From positions 451,001-515,000 of the forward strand of contig JACVVK020000056.1 in NCBI GenBank assembly GCA_018292915.2: a stretch of 64,000 bases of DNA. Direction: 5' to 3'. The DNA is from Batillaria attramentaria. Lineage: Eukaryota > Mollusca > Gastropoda > Batillariidae. A model generated the notes under the pieces. It was not told where the DNA came from and made no database searches. It saw nothing but the letters and a program-made list of their open reading frames with translations. Position 1 is the stretch's first letter. Each line of letters begins with the position of its first letter. Made by a program: the position numbers and the translations under genes. Positions 12,711 through 22,564 of this stretch are shown piece after piece.

Positions 12711-13910
12711 TGCGGCCATTTCACAAATATAGGTCACGTTTCTTACACAAACGTGCTGCGCATGTCAAAAAAAAAAAAAAAAAAATCGCGCTGGGTCGAG
12801 CGTATCAGAGAGAGGGCTTCGCGGCGTAGGCAGGGCGTACCTCCAAGACGTGACTTCCCCGATCACTCAAAGGTTACCCCAACCATTCGCGGCGAAGCCT
12901 CGACGCCCGATTTCCTGCCACTTTGAATACGGACAGCGTACCGGCCTTATGCAAAATGTAGGGGTTGTCCGACCTGTGGGAGAAGTTCACTGACCACCTG
13001 TAATTATATGCCGGGAGGCCAGGGGCAATAAAAACAAAATGGGCCATTTACGCTGTGACAACCATGCCACGTTGTACTGCGTGTCATTTGAAAAACCGAC
13101 GCTTTTGAACTGAGTGCGCACTGTAAAGATTGAAAAGAATGCTCAGTCGGTGCTTCAAACTCGGTCCGCCACACACACACTTTATCCACTGCCTCTGTCT
13201 TTGTTCGTTTGTGTGGAACTGGTATTCCTTTGATTGTAACCTGCATTGAAACAGTTTGCAACGACACAGAATCTAGGCATGTTGAACATTCAATGGCCAA
13301 AACCAATTTCTATTAGGCTGATGAATAAGCAGATGTAGGGTTGTGTGTGTGTGTGTGTGTGTGTGTGGGAGGATTGTGTGGGAGGGTTGTTGATGCTGAT
13401 AGTGATATCTTAAATTCTAATTAGACGTGTTGTTGTTGTTTTTTTTTGCCTGGTGTCAGCTGGCGTTGACTGTGATAGAGTTATGTGCACCTCTGCTGTT
13501 GTGCTGCTGATGTGATGAGGAGTGTAGTGTTGTAATTTATTCATAGTGCTGCAACATTGTGATAGATTTTTTAGATGTTTTAGGTATGAGTGTGTGAGCA
13601 TGTGAATAGGTGGAATGGGTGTGCATGGCCGTATGAGTGAGTGTTTGGCATGTTTTGTGTTTTTTTTTTTTATGAGAGACCACAAAGCAATGTTCCTCTT
13701 TTGGAAATTTAATAAATGTCTTATGTCTTATGTCTTAAAACTTCAAAACCAAACGCAACTATAGCTGACGGCTGCCTACCTCCTGTGGCGTCACATACAG
13801 ATTGCGGTCACTTGACCACGCGTGATCACAAAATTAATGACGTAGAGAAAGCACACATGATAACATAATAATCAACACTTCAGTTATGAATAAGGATAAA
13901 TAGAGTTTTC
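12710..13910. other. Unit A sequence without a recognised gene
   Basis: Holds a (TG)n near 13340-13367 and, at about 13690-13737, AATAAATGTCTTATGTCTTA with TCTTA repeats, which looks like a retroposon 3' tail. Open frames here, including one of 100 codons on the minus strand at 13004-13306, show no family resemblance. Confidence 0.45.
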
Positions 13911-13912
13911 AC

Positions 13913-14230
13913 AATGAGGTGCTCCGGATTTCGGAAAATACACCACAGGAGTTTGCTGATTTCGACCGAAAAAATGCGAGTCTTCTTGAGCAGAATTTCG
14001 GTTGAAATTAGCAAACAAGTGTGGTGTATTTTACGTACTAGGGGGTAATTCTCAGCCACTAAATCAAAGAAACGCAGGCACGGACGTGGTATAAATAATT
14101 TTCCTAGTTCGGTGCCTCCAACTACGTAGGATACACCACAACCATTTGTTGATTTCGACCGGTAAAGTTTGCAGTTTTTCGTCGAAAGCAACAAAGTAGT
14201 GTGATGTATTTTCCGTAATCGGGGGCAGCT
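13913..14230. repeat. Pair of foldback hairpins upstream of the unit A gene
   Basis: Four alternating arms: GGAAAATACACCACA with GCTGATTTCGACCGAAA, its inverse at about 13990-14045 (TTTCGGTTGAAATTAGC, GTGTGGTGTATTTTACG), a second forward arm near 14110-14160 and a second inverse arm to about 14228. It has the structure of a MITE-like foldback element. The unit B copy is about 29876-30194. Confidence 0.6.
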
Positions 14231-14239
14231 CATAATAAA

Positions 14240-14287
<48 letters not shown>

Positions 14288-14448
14288 GGTGGTTTATGAC
14301 TCGCCAGATCAGTGTCATAATGTAACCACCAAGCAGAGCCAACCTGCTGGTCTATCACATGAGTCGTTCATTATTGGTACACGACACTACATTACGCTTT
14401 GAGTTGCTGTCATCGTTTTACATCGAAATACAACGTATTTTCCACCAG

Positions 14449-17250
14449 ATGATGAGAGACACAAACGAGGAGCAGCAGCACCTCTTGCAGGAAGACACAC
14501 AAGTTCCGGACGGGACGCCCACAGGTCAAGGTCCTGCAAAGAACCCCAGCGACAAATCCGGTACACACTTGAATCTCCCCGAAAAACTGGCCATTGTCAC
14601 TGAACTTCTTGGGATTGAAGCCAGTATCACCTACGAGCAGCTCTACCTACTCCCAGTAAGAATGACACCCAGGTTTAAGGGATAATTTCTACAACTTTTT
14701 CTTTAATTATTGTTTCTTTGCTTGTTTGTTTACGATCAGAATCTCACGAGTTTTGGTGAGCACTTATCCCAGACCCTTACTAACAAGTCATGGAAAGTGA
14801 GGAAGTCACGGTACCTAGTTTGTATTTGATTTGAAAACTCTTGCAGCTGGTTCTAGAAATTGCAAATCTCTAGTTTTTATAAAAAAAAATCTACCGTATC
14901 GTGAGACATGATGTCAATGTCATACAAGCAGGGTTGAACGTTCATACAGTTGCTTCTCTTTTTTTTCTTTTTTTTTTTGCTGCCCCAATTCTTTGCTAGC
15001 TCCAGTGGTGTTCCTCCCAGGTCATGGGTGGAACCCACGGAGGACTCGGAAGCTGGGGCAATTTTTATTATGCATGATGATGGAGATGAGGATGATAGTA
15101 AGATGATGCTATGGAGGTCCATGTGGTTTGGGACTGCGAGACAGGGCCGCATTCCACGCTTCCTGTCATAAATATCCCGGCATTAACCAGGCCCGGGAAC
15201 TACGGCACCTGCGGTGCCGGCCGTGTAATCATCCACATCATAAGACGTGTCATACTGAGGGAAGCACCCCCAAAGTCGCACCCGTGAAGTGGGTGAAACT
15301 CGGCTGTGTGACAACAGCCTACCCATCGGGCCTATAGCACACCCGCTCTGGGTAGGAGCCGACCTAGGTAGGAAACCCGGGTCTCCCGGTCCATGATCCG
15401 AAGTGCTAACCACTACAATACGGGGGCCGGTTTGCTTCTTTTTCTTGAAGGCCTCCGTAAGGTAGGTGTGTAACTGGATGAGCAGCGTGACTACACACTT
15501 CAACATAAGTCAAGGACCACCTTGACAGACAGGTCTAATTTTTAAGTATTCACAAAAAATAGAGATCAAGGAATCTTTCAATTTTTTTTTTACTGTGAAA
15601 GTGTTAAAGGGTTAACAATGCATCCTGCAAAGCTTGCTGAAGCTGAAAAACCACCATGTGCTGCACGGACATCTTCCAGGAGTTTGTTTGTGTTTGCAAG
15701 TGGTCTTTGACTTATGTTGAAGTCTGTATTTAGAGGAAAGCATATCAGGCAGCGGACACAGTGCCACGTCAATCGTAGATATTCCCGAACCAGGTTAATG
15801 CCGGGATATTTATGACAGGAAGCGTGGAATGAGGCCCTGTCCCGCAGTCCCAAACCACACGGACCTCCATAGCATCATCTTACCATCATCCTCATCACCA
15901 TCATCATGCATAATAAAAAAAAATTGCCCCAGCTTCCGAGCCCTCCGTGGATTCCACCCATTACCAGGGAGGACGACTACTGGAGACGGCAAAGATTTGT
16001 GGCAGCAAAAAATAAAATGAAATAAATAAACAAAAAATAAAATAAAATAAAATAAAATAAATCCTAGATATTCATCCTGCAGACGGAACCTCTGTCGTGG
16101 TCAACAGTTTCGAAATATTGAGATTTCAAACTCAGCACAGTTGTGCACGACAGTACAGTGAAAAGTTCAGCATTATTCTCACTGTGTTCCAGGTTTTACA
16201 GATGCTCGGTATGCCGCTGAGGTTGGTACCGATTATTGGATTTGTGTCTGGTGTGATGGGAGTGGTACTGGTTCCAGTCTTTGGCTGGCTGAGTGACAAA
16301 GGGCCAAATCCAAACCGCCGTAAGCGGAATGGAGTCCTGGTCGCTACGAGCCTCGTGCTTCTGGGGATCGCTGTTGTCATCGCGGCCAGCGTCCTTCACC
16401 TTCAGTCACCAGACGTCCTCAGTAAACTGGGTGACAACTCGTCGTTTCTGGGGAACACATCGACATCTTTGTCCATGGAAGCTGCCTCTGGTAAGACGGC
16501 CGTAAATGTTTCAGAGGTTACGGCCTCGTCTACTATTTTTCAGTCTTTTGGTAAAACAGGAGTTAACTTTACCCAAGCTGGCAGAAGTACATCGGACGAA
16601 AAAGGAATCAAAAGAAAGTTGCCAGTCACAGCAGGCCTTGCAATGCTGGGATTCATTGTTTTTGAAATTGGTTACGACAATATCAACTCAGTGTCCCGGG
16701 CGTGGATTCTGGCATGCAGCCCTCGTTCTGAACACACCTCACTCCTGGTGCTGGGTCTTGTGATGGCGGCTGTGGGAGGGATTTCTACAGCAGCACTTGC
16801 CAGGGTGGATTTTCCCTCTTTGCTGAAAACGGACCCCACGAACAGGTACATGAGTATGCAATAATGTGCTGGATAAATGGACTATGGTCGACCTGTAATT
16901 GTGTGAATATCTTTTGTAAATAAAAGCGACAGAAACCACTTAACTTTCACAAAGGACGGCACGGGTCAACGTTTCGGCTTTCGCCTTCCTCAGGACAAAA
17001 ACAAAATGATTCATTTTTATTTTTAATTTTTTATTTTTTTGTCCTTAGGAAGGCGAAAGCCGAAACGTTGACCCGTGCCGTCCTTTGTGAAAGTTAAGTG
17101 GTTTCTGTCCGTTTTATGTCGCTTTTATTTGCTTAACTTGTAACCACTCCGCAGTCATCACCGTTTCCTTTTCTATCTTTTGTACAATTATTGCTGAAGA
17201 CTGGCGTTGTGTAAGCTGATTGGGACTGTTCTTGGTTAGTCTAAATCATT

Positions 17251-17321
<71 letters not shown>

Positions 17322-19774
17322 CACGCGTGTTGCAGTCTCCTGAGGCTTGTTGTACAGATAAGTATACAGGGAGCGGTCATTGCAGCGTTTATTGTGCTGG
17401 GGATGGTGTCGACTCTCCTGTCGGGAAGTAGGTTGTCTACGAGACTGCAATCGCAAACGGTCACTGTCTGCGTGCAAACGGACAAAAACGCGAAATCTTT
17501 CTCTGATGTCGAGCGGCAATGCTCGAACGCCGATAACCAGAGCTGTATTGAGGCAGAAACGTCTCGAGAAGTCACCAACGACATAAAGCGCGAGAGCACC
17601 GCTGGTACAACGGGGAACGAAGAAGAGAGTTCCCTCAAGTCCTGTGAAACATCCCGCAAACCTGATGAAACAATAGACGCGGAAGGATCATCAGCCGCAG
17701 GAAGTGGTGGCAAGCCGGAGTGGGATCAGCTACATCGCAGCCATTCGAGGCGCCCTACCAGGCAATTTTTGTGTAAAATCTTCTGTATATGCTCTGGTAT
17801 GTTCTTCACCTGCGGTACCAGCAACATGTTCACCTATTATATCTCTGACTACGTGGGCAAGGCTGTGTATGGAGGGAATCCCCGGGCAGATGCGGATAGC
17901 GACGATCTGGCAGACTACTTGACTGGGGTTCGAAGTGCAGCCTGGGGCATTCTTGTCTATATGGTGACCTATCTGCTGATCAACTTCGTGCACACGCGGA
18001 TATTAGCCGTCATAGGTATGACTCACGTGTTGACCCAACTCACCCCAACCCCCTGTTTAAGATCATCTCCCGACTTGGTTTACGCTGTAGATGACAGTGA
18101 TCTGTCCTAAGATTTACTGCAATATAGGTCTTTTGTTTGATTGGATGAATATGTCAAACCAAGCGGGGGGCCGGGATGGCCGAATGGTAGAGCGTTGGAC
18201 TTGGTGTGATTTTGGTGTGGTTTTGGTGTGAGACTCCCTTAGAATGTCCCCACTATTTGTCAGAAATTATTTTATCTCTTCAGTGATTGTTAAAGTAAGT
18301 TTGGTAAATGGTTTTACTTTTTCAGCATAACGTATTTTATCTCTGTGATGTCTATTTCGACTTCGCTTAGTTGTTTGCTTTATGATAATAATAATAATGA
18401 TGATAATAATAATCATAATGCTCGGGTCGTGAGTTCGTATCCCGGCTGAGGCCAAATCTTTGTGCTGGCTTTTCCATCGTTTCCCCGTCTTTGATATCAC
18501 CCTATGTGGTGGAAAAGGACGTTAAACCCCCAATCACCCACCCATACACCCACTCAAACCAAGCGTTTCAATGTAAACCCTGCTTTTTGCACACGATATT
18601 GTGACGGTAGTTGGTTTTGCCTATATATGTGTCAAGCGACAATGTGTATGGTAACAGTTTCCTACTCTATACACGTGCTTCATAACACAGTATGTGATAT
18701 TGTTTATAGTCCTAAAGAAATCAATCTTGTACGGACTATCATTTAAGCTTCACATTTTTTTTTTTTATATAATATTTACGTCGTGTTTTATCGCGTGCCT
18801 TGTATTTTAATGACCTGGCAGAGAAAGACTAAGCTGAGCCGCGAAATAGTCTTTGTTGATTGCGCGGCGTTAAGCCCTAAACAACAACAACAACAACTCT
18901 ACACATGTGTCATGAAGGTCACAAGGTGGAGTTTGTCCTGGTCCAGCTTGTGACTGGCGGCTGCATGGTTCTACTGGCCGTCACTGCCCGCCTGGAGCTC
19001 TTCTTCCTGCTGTGTGTTGTGGCCGGCCTGCACCGCGCTTGTCTCTACGTCGTGCCTTACGCAGCCACTAATGAAATCATACACAAGGAGGTGATCTTTT
19101 TATCATCTCTACTGAGTTTGTAACATTCTGCTTATCAGCTAGCTTGCGCGGCGTTAAGCCCTAAATAACTAACTAAATGTTTATCAGCCAGTTATGTATA
19201 TGTTACAGTGAATTTGTGTAATCAGGGATTTCATGAAATCCCTAAAATTTTCAGTAAGTTCATGTAATTACTGTTTCACTCGGGGATTTCATGAAATCCC
19301 TAAAATTTCCAGGGATTTCATGAAATCCCTGATTTGAAGGGCCAGGGATTTCAGGAAATCACTGACCCATAATTTTCTTGAGCCGAACACAGGAGTGCAC
19401 CCGTTCAACTCATCGTTTGTGTGGGTTTTTTTTGTGTTTTTTTTTTAGGACAGACATGGTACAGAAAGTAAACACATAGAGGTACATCTCCAACAACTCA
19501 AACATTTCAGATAATCAGTGAAAATAATAAATACATGCAAGTGTATCTGACGGAACTCTACATCTAAGATAGCCACAGTATTAAATAAAACATACAAGTT
19601 CTCACAGTAGAAGATACCAGGGCTCCCTAAAAGCTACAGACCTAAAGGGTCCACTGACCCCCAGTTCAAAATTTTAGGGGGTCTTTGTACCTCCACTTTC
19701 AATTTTTAAAGGGTCAGAATCATTTCTCAAGTTTTTAGTGCATGGAATTATAAATTCTGTAAATACTGCTGAAC

Positions 19775-19850
<76 letters not shown>

Positions 19851-22384
19851 AAAACTGAATTTTATCAACTTCAAATCATATGATTAAATGAAGTGGGTAC
19901 AATTCAGTTTTGAAAGTTGAAAACTCTGACTTTTTGCTGCTCTGTGCCGACTCTGATGCGACGTCTGAATCGTAGCTATGCGACGCCGAAGTGCACCCGC
20001 TGCCGGGCGAGGGCTCGAGCCCCTCCACAACTTTTCCACTGACGAAAAAGTCCATAGTCTTTTGAACTTTCACTTTTTTCGGTGGCATGATTCGTCACAG
20101 AGAAAGCGAATCCGATCGGTAACAAGAGCACTGACTCTAAAATCTTTCGTCCATAGTTTCGAGCGCAGAAGCGGAAAAAGATGGGGCACGTTCACTACGC
20201 GCGAGTGGCTGTAATAGCCGCCGATCTGCAGCAGTAGACAGTTAACGCCTGAGCGCGTTAAAGAGAACCAAAAACAGAACCGAACTGAACGCGGCCATGG
20301 CAAGGGAGAACACTCACTCGATCACAACAAGCCTATAGGCGTACGCACGGTAGTGCAGAGATAGTGCGTCAAGCTAAGCACAGATCGCGTTTATAATGCT
20401 TCAACGTACCCCCTCGAATTTTTTTTAGGACGTAAATTTGTACTTCAGTGCGTAAATTACGCACAGACGCACAGTTTAGGGAGCCCTGAGATACACAATA
20501 AATAAAAACTGAAAGTACATTTCGCGCAACTAATATGTAAGATAGTTACAGTAAAAGAAGAAAAAATTTGCAAGTTCATTTCGCGCAACTCATGTGTACG
20601 ATAACCATAGTAAAAAAAAAATATTGATAAAACAAGCAAGTACATTTCGCGCAACTCATACATGTAAGATGCCACAGTAAAATCCATGTTTGAAAAACCA
20701 TGCACTGGCGTAGGACTTGGGGAGGGGTGGTTGGGGGCGAGAGTATCTGTTCGTCCCCTCGTATTCTTGGTGCTGAAAATGTTGTCAGTCTACAATATGT
20801 GTACCTCAAATACTGGAAATGACGTAACAGATCTCCTCAGGTGAAAGGTATTTATTGACTGAAATGGAATAATGAAAATCCCCGCTCCCCTGTTAGAATT
20901 TTCGAGCCTCTGCCCTATCCCCCCCCCCCTTACCCCTACCCCTTCCGGGCCCTTCCGTGAAGCAAACTTACTTGGTCAGGAGATAAAAGTCGTTCTGCTC
21001 TTTCTCTGACCAGCAGCAGCAGCAGTAGATTTCACACTCTCCACGAGTTTGTAGTAGTCTTCTTTAGGAATCAGATACCGGTGGTGTGTTTGGTAGCGTG
21101 CAGATAGCTGGATTGAGACATGCTTGCAGTGGAGTGGTAGGCTGTTGTAAGTACATGTTGCAGACTGCAGTGTTAGTGTACCCTCGTGAACATGCAGTCT
21201 CATCAGTCAAAAGAAATTACTGTTTGTGTACAGAGTTGTCACATGGTGAGAATGCTGTGGTGAGCTGCTGCCAAGAGTGAAATTTCAGGGTCTAGGCAGT
21301 TCTGCACTTGTTATCTGATCTACGAGTGATTTTTTTTTTCTGCCCCAACTCTTTGCCAGCTTCAGTGATGTTCCTCCCAGGTCATGGAGTGGAATCCACG
21401 GAGGGCGCGAACGCTGGGGCATTTTTTTTTAATTATTATTATATAGCATGATGATGGAGATGAGGATGATGGTAAGATGATGCTATGGAGGTCCGTGTGG
21501 TTTGGGACTGCGGGACAGGGCCGCATTCCACGCTTCCTGTCATAAATATCCCGGAGTTAACCAGGCCCTGGAACTACAGCACCTGCGGTGTCAGTGTGTA
21601 ATCATCCACATCATAAGATGTGTCATACACCCCTAAAGTCGCACCCGTGATGTGGGTGAATCTCGGCTGTGTGGCAACAGCCTCTGCATTAGGCCCATAG
21701 CACACCTAGTCTAGGCACCGGCTGTCTGATCTTACACAAATTCACTAAACTCAGCCAGTAAGATAGTGTAAAAACCGTGACAAAAACTTAGGGATTTCAT
21801 GAAATCCCTAGAAATTTTAGGGATTTCATGAAATCCCCGAGTGAAACAGTAATTACATGAACTTACTGAAAATTTCAGGGATTTCATGAAATCCCTGATT
21901 ACACAAATTCACTGTAACATATATAAATGATTTTTACACCAGTCGCCAGTGCAAATTTTCTGTTAACTTTGAGTGCTTTACGTCCGAAAATGGTAAGGAA
22001 ACAGAGAACAAAAGTGTGAGTTACGACTTTCCATAATTATAGACTCGGTAAACTACTTAACAACGTAGAACAAATCTGATCTTAACTTTTTTAATTACAA
22101 AAAATAATATAGTTTCCTAAAGTGACTGTATTTTTCCTGGATTTCAACTTAGTTTTGATTGTTTACAGTAGGCTTATTTTCTTTTACAGGCTGAAGACAA
22201 GAAGAGCGGGAGGCAAAGGGTGGGAACGGCCATCTCTATTGTGACCGCCATGATCCCTCTGGCTTTCTGTGTCCTGTACCCGTGGACCGGGGCGCTGACA
22301 GAATGGACGGGTGTCGTGTCCACCCCACTTTGGGTTGCGGCCACTTTCTCCAGTCTGGCGGCCGTCAGTTTTCTGTTCGTGTAG
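14449..22384 (+). CDS. SLC45-like MFS transporter, unit A gene
   Basis: Coding exons: 14449-14655, 16193-16845, 17336-18015, 18918-19090 and 22190-22384; total 1908 bp, 635 residues, all introns GT-AG with matching phases (0, 2, 1, 0). The SLC45 plan is clear: TM1 at about 49-69 ending YEQLYLLP|VLQMLG, TM2 at 80-102, GWLSDKG..NRRKR at 100-114, TM3, a loop at about 138-210 with four N-glycosylation sequons (NSS, NTS, NVS, NFT), TM4-TM5 with NSVSRAWILACSPRSEHTS, TM6, a polar cytosolic loop at about 317-428, then TYYISDYVGKAVYGGNP and GVRSAAWGILVY (TM7-TM8, the family's YTDFMGQ.VY.GDP...G...GCWG), then TM9-TM12. The ATG follows acceptor CCACCAG directly, so a non-coding first exon must lie upstream. 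Likely a proton-coupled sugar transporter in plasma or organelle membrane; substrate unknown. Confidence 0.88.
14986..15431 (-). mobile_element. ~450 bp tRNA-derived SINE in intron 1
   Basis: Read on the minus strand it starts at the tRNA-like head (GGCCCCCGTATTGTAGTGGT, TAGCACTTCGG, CCGGGAGACCCGGGTTTCC), followed by a body containing ACACGGCCGGCACCGCAGGT and CATCATCTTACTATCATCC. The family recurs in full at 23462-23919. The B-box segment has lost bases here. The unit B copy is 31471-31919. Confidence 0.65.
15788..16012 (+). mobile_element. 3' part of the ~450 bp SINE, opposite orientation, intron 1
   Basis: Matches the body and 3' end of the SINE at 14986-15431 in the other orientation (GCCGGGATATTTATGACAGG to GATTTGTGGCAGCA), then an (AAAAT)n-like tail to about 16060. 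The two copies can pair within the same transcript. The unit B copy is 32246-32480. Confidence 0.65.
16923..17126. repeat. Near-perfect ~80-bp-arm hairpin in intron 2
   Basis: The left arm (GCGACAGAAACCACTTAACT ... CTTTCGCCTTCCTCAGGAC) is repeated in reverse complement after an A/T-rich loop of about 40 bases, starting GTCCTTAGGAAGGCGAAAGC. It lies about 210 bases before exon 3. The unit B copy (33397-33595) has the same arms and a shorter loop. Confidence 0.85.
17253..17320. repeat. (TG)n immediately upstream of the exon 3 acceptor
   Basis: 34 TG repeats end 15 bases before the exon 3 acceptor AG (17334-17335) and take the place of a polypyrimidine tract. Unit B has 42 repeats (33721-33804). 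Confidence 0.9.
18165..18560 (+). mobile_element. tRNA-Arg-like SINE split by another insertion, intron 3
   Basis: The SINE head (GGCCGAATGGTAGAGCGTTG, GACTT) stops at about 18201 and resumes at about 18417 with AATGCTCGGGTCGTGAGTTC and the normal tail. The insert (18202-18416) is a second repeat that also occurs alone at about 24128-24320 (GACTCCCTTAGAATGTCCCC) and ends in an AAT-rich tail. The unit B copy is 34649-35045. Confidence 0.7.
18775..18896 (+). mobile_element. Retroposon 3' end (GCGGCGTTAAGCCC family)
   Basis: AGCCGCGAAATAGTCTTTGT, TGCGCGGCGTTAAGCCCTAA, then (CAA)n. Related ends occur at 19145-19175 and 52296-52355. It ends some 20 bases before the exon 4 acceptor region. The unit B copy is about 35259-35381. 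Confidence 0.6.
19618..20488. mobile_element. hAT-like element nested in intron 4
   Basis: The terminal inverted repeat is CAGGGCTCCCTAAA, and AGATAC flanks both sides (an 8-bp duplication would be the hAT norm; only 6 match). On the minus strand at 20088-19876 an open frame starts MPPKKVKVQKTMDFFVSG. Its QKTMDFF matches the PCNA-interacting (PIP-box) pattern, and such KK..Q...FF starts are common in hAT-type transposase proteins. No dimerisation or catalytic region is present, so it is an internally deleted copy. (TG)n lies at 19779-19850. The unit B copy is 36100-36975. Confidence 0.6.
20495..20690. repeat. ~65-bp minisatellite
   Basis: Three units built around GTACATTTCGCGCAACTCAT and GTAAGATAGCCACAGTAAAA. 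A diverged unit lies on the other side of the hAT-like element at about 19535-19612, so the insertion split the array. Confidence 0.65.
21341..21720 (-). mobile_element. ~450 bp SINE, head lost, intron 4
   Basis: The body matches 23462-23919 but the tRNA-like head is truncated (ends at TAGGCACCGGCTGTC). The unit B copy is 37826-38214. Confidence 0.6.
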
Positions 22385-22441
22385 GGTTGAAAATCGACAG
22401 TTTGCACTTGGCTTCTGCACGAATAACGCCATGTCAATATT

Positions 22442-22564
22442 TCGATGGGTTAAAGCCAGAACCACGTGACTTTAGATACAGTATAGCGCGATAGTACAAA
22501 CTTACTGAGGAGAATCGAGCTATTCTGTTTTTTGAGTTACGTCGTTCTGGCTTTAACCCATCGA
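22442..22564. repeat. 21-bp perfect inverted repeat just after the stop codon
   Basis: TCGATGGGTTAAAGCCAGAA(C) at 22442-22462 and its exact complement at 22544-22564, within the likely 3' UTR of the unit A gene. It could be a small MITE or an RNA stem. The unit B copy is 38928-39050. Confidence 0.7.

Larger units (their letters stand above)
19197..21924. mobile_element. 2.7 kb element with ~138-bp palindrome-bearing terminal inverted repeats, intron 4
   Basis: The ends 19197-19335 and 21787-21924 are inverted copies (TATATGTTACAGTGAATTTG on the left, its complement on the right). Each arm contains three copies of the palindrome GGGATTTCATGAAATCCC. Inside are a 65-bp-type minisatellite, a hAT-like insertion (19618-20488) and a SINE (21341-21720). 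No transposase was recognised for the outer element. The unit B copy is 35681-38411. Confidence 0.65.

Noticed and set aside
12654..12926. Open frames over the SINE tail and following DNA
   Set aside because: They begin in SINE sequence and show no conserved protein motif.
13004..13306. 100-codon minus-strand frame
   Set aside because: Identical in unit B only because of the duplication, so conservation gives no evidence of coding.
18016..18110. Extension of the unit A exon 3 frame to a stop at 18108-18110
   Set aside because: It reads past the GTATGA donor into intron; the third gene splices at the matching position and both continue in frame into exon 4.
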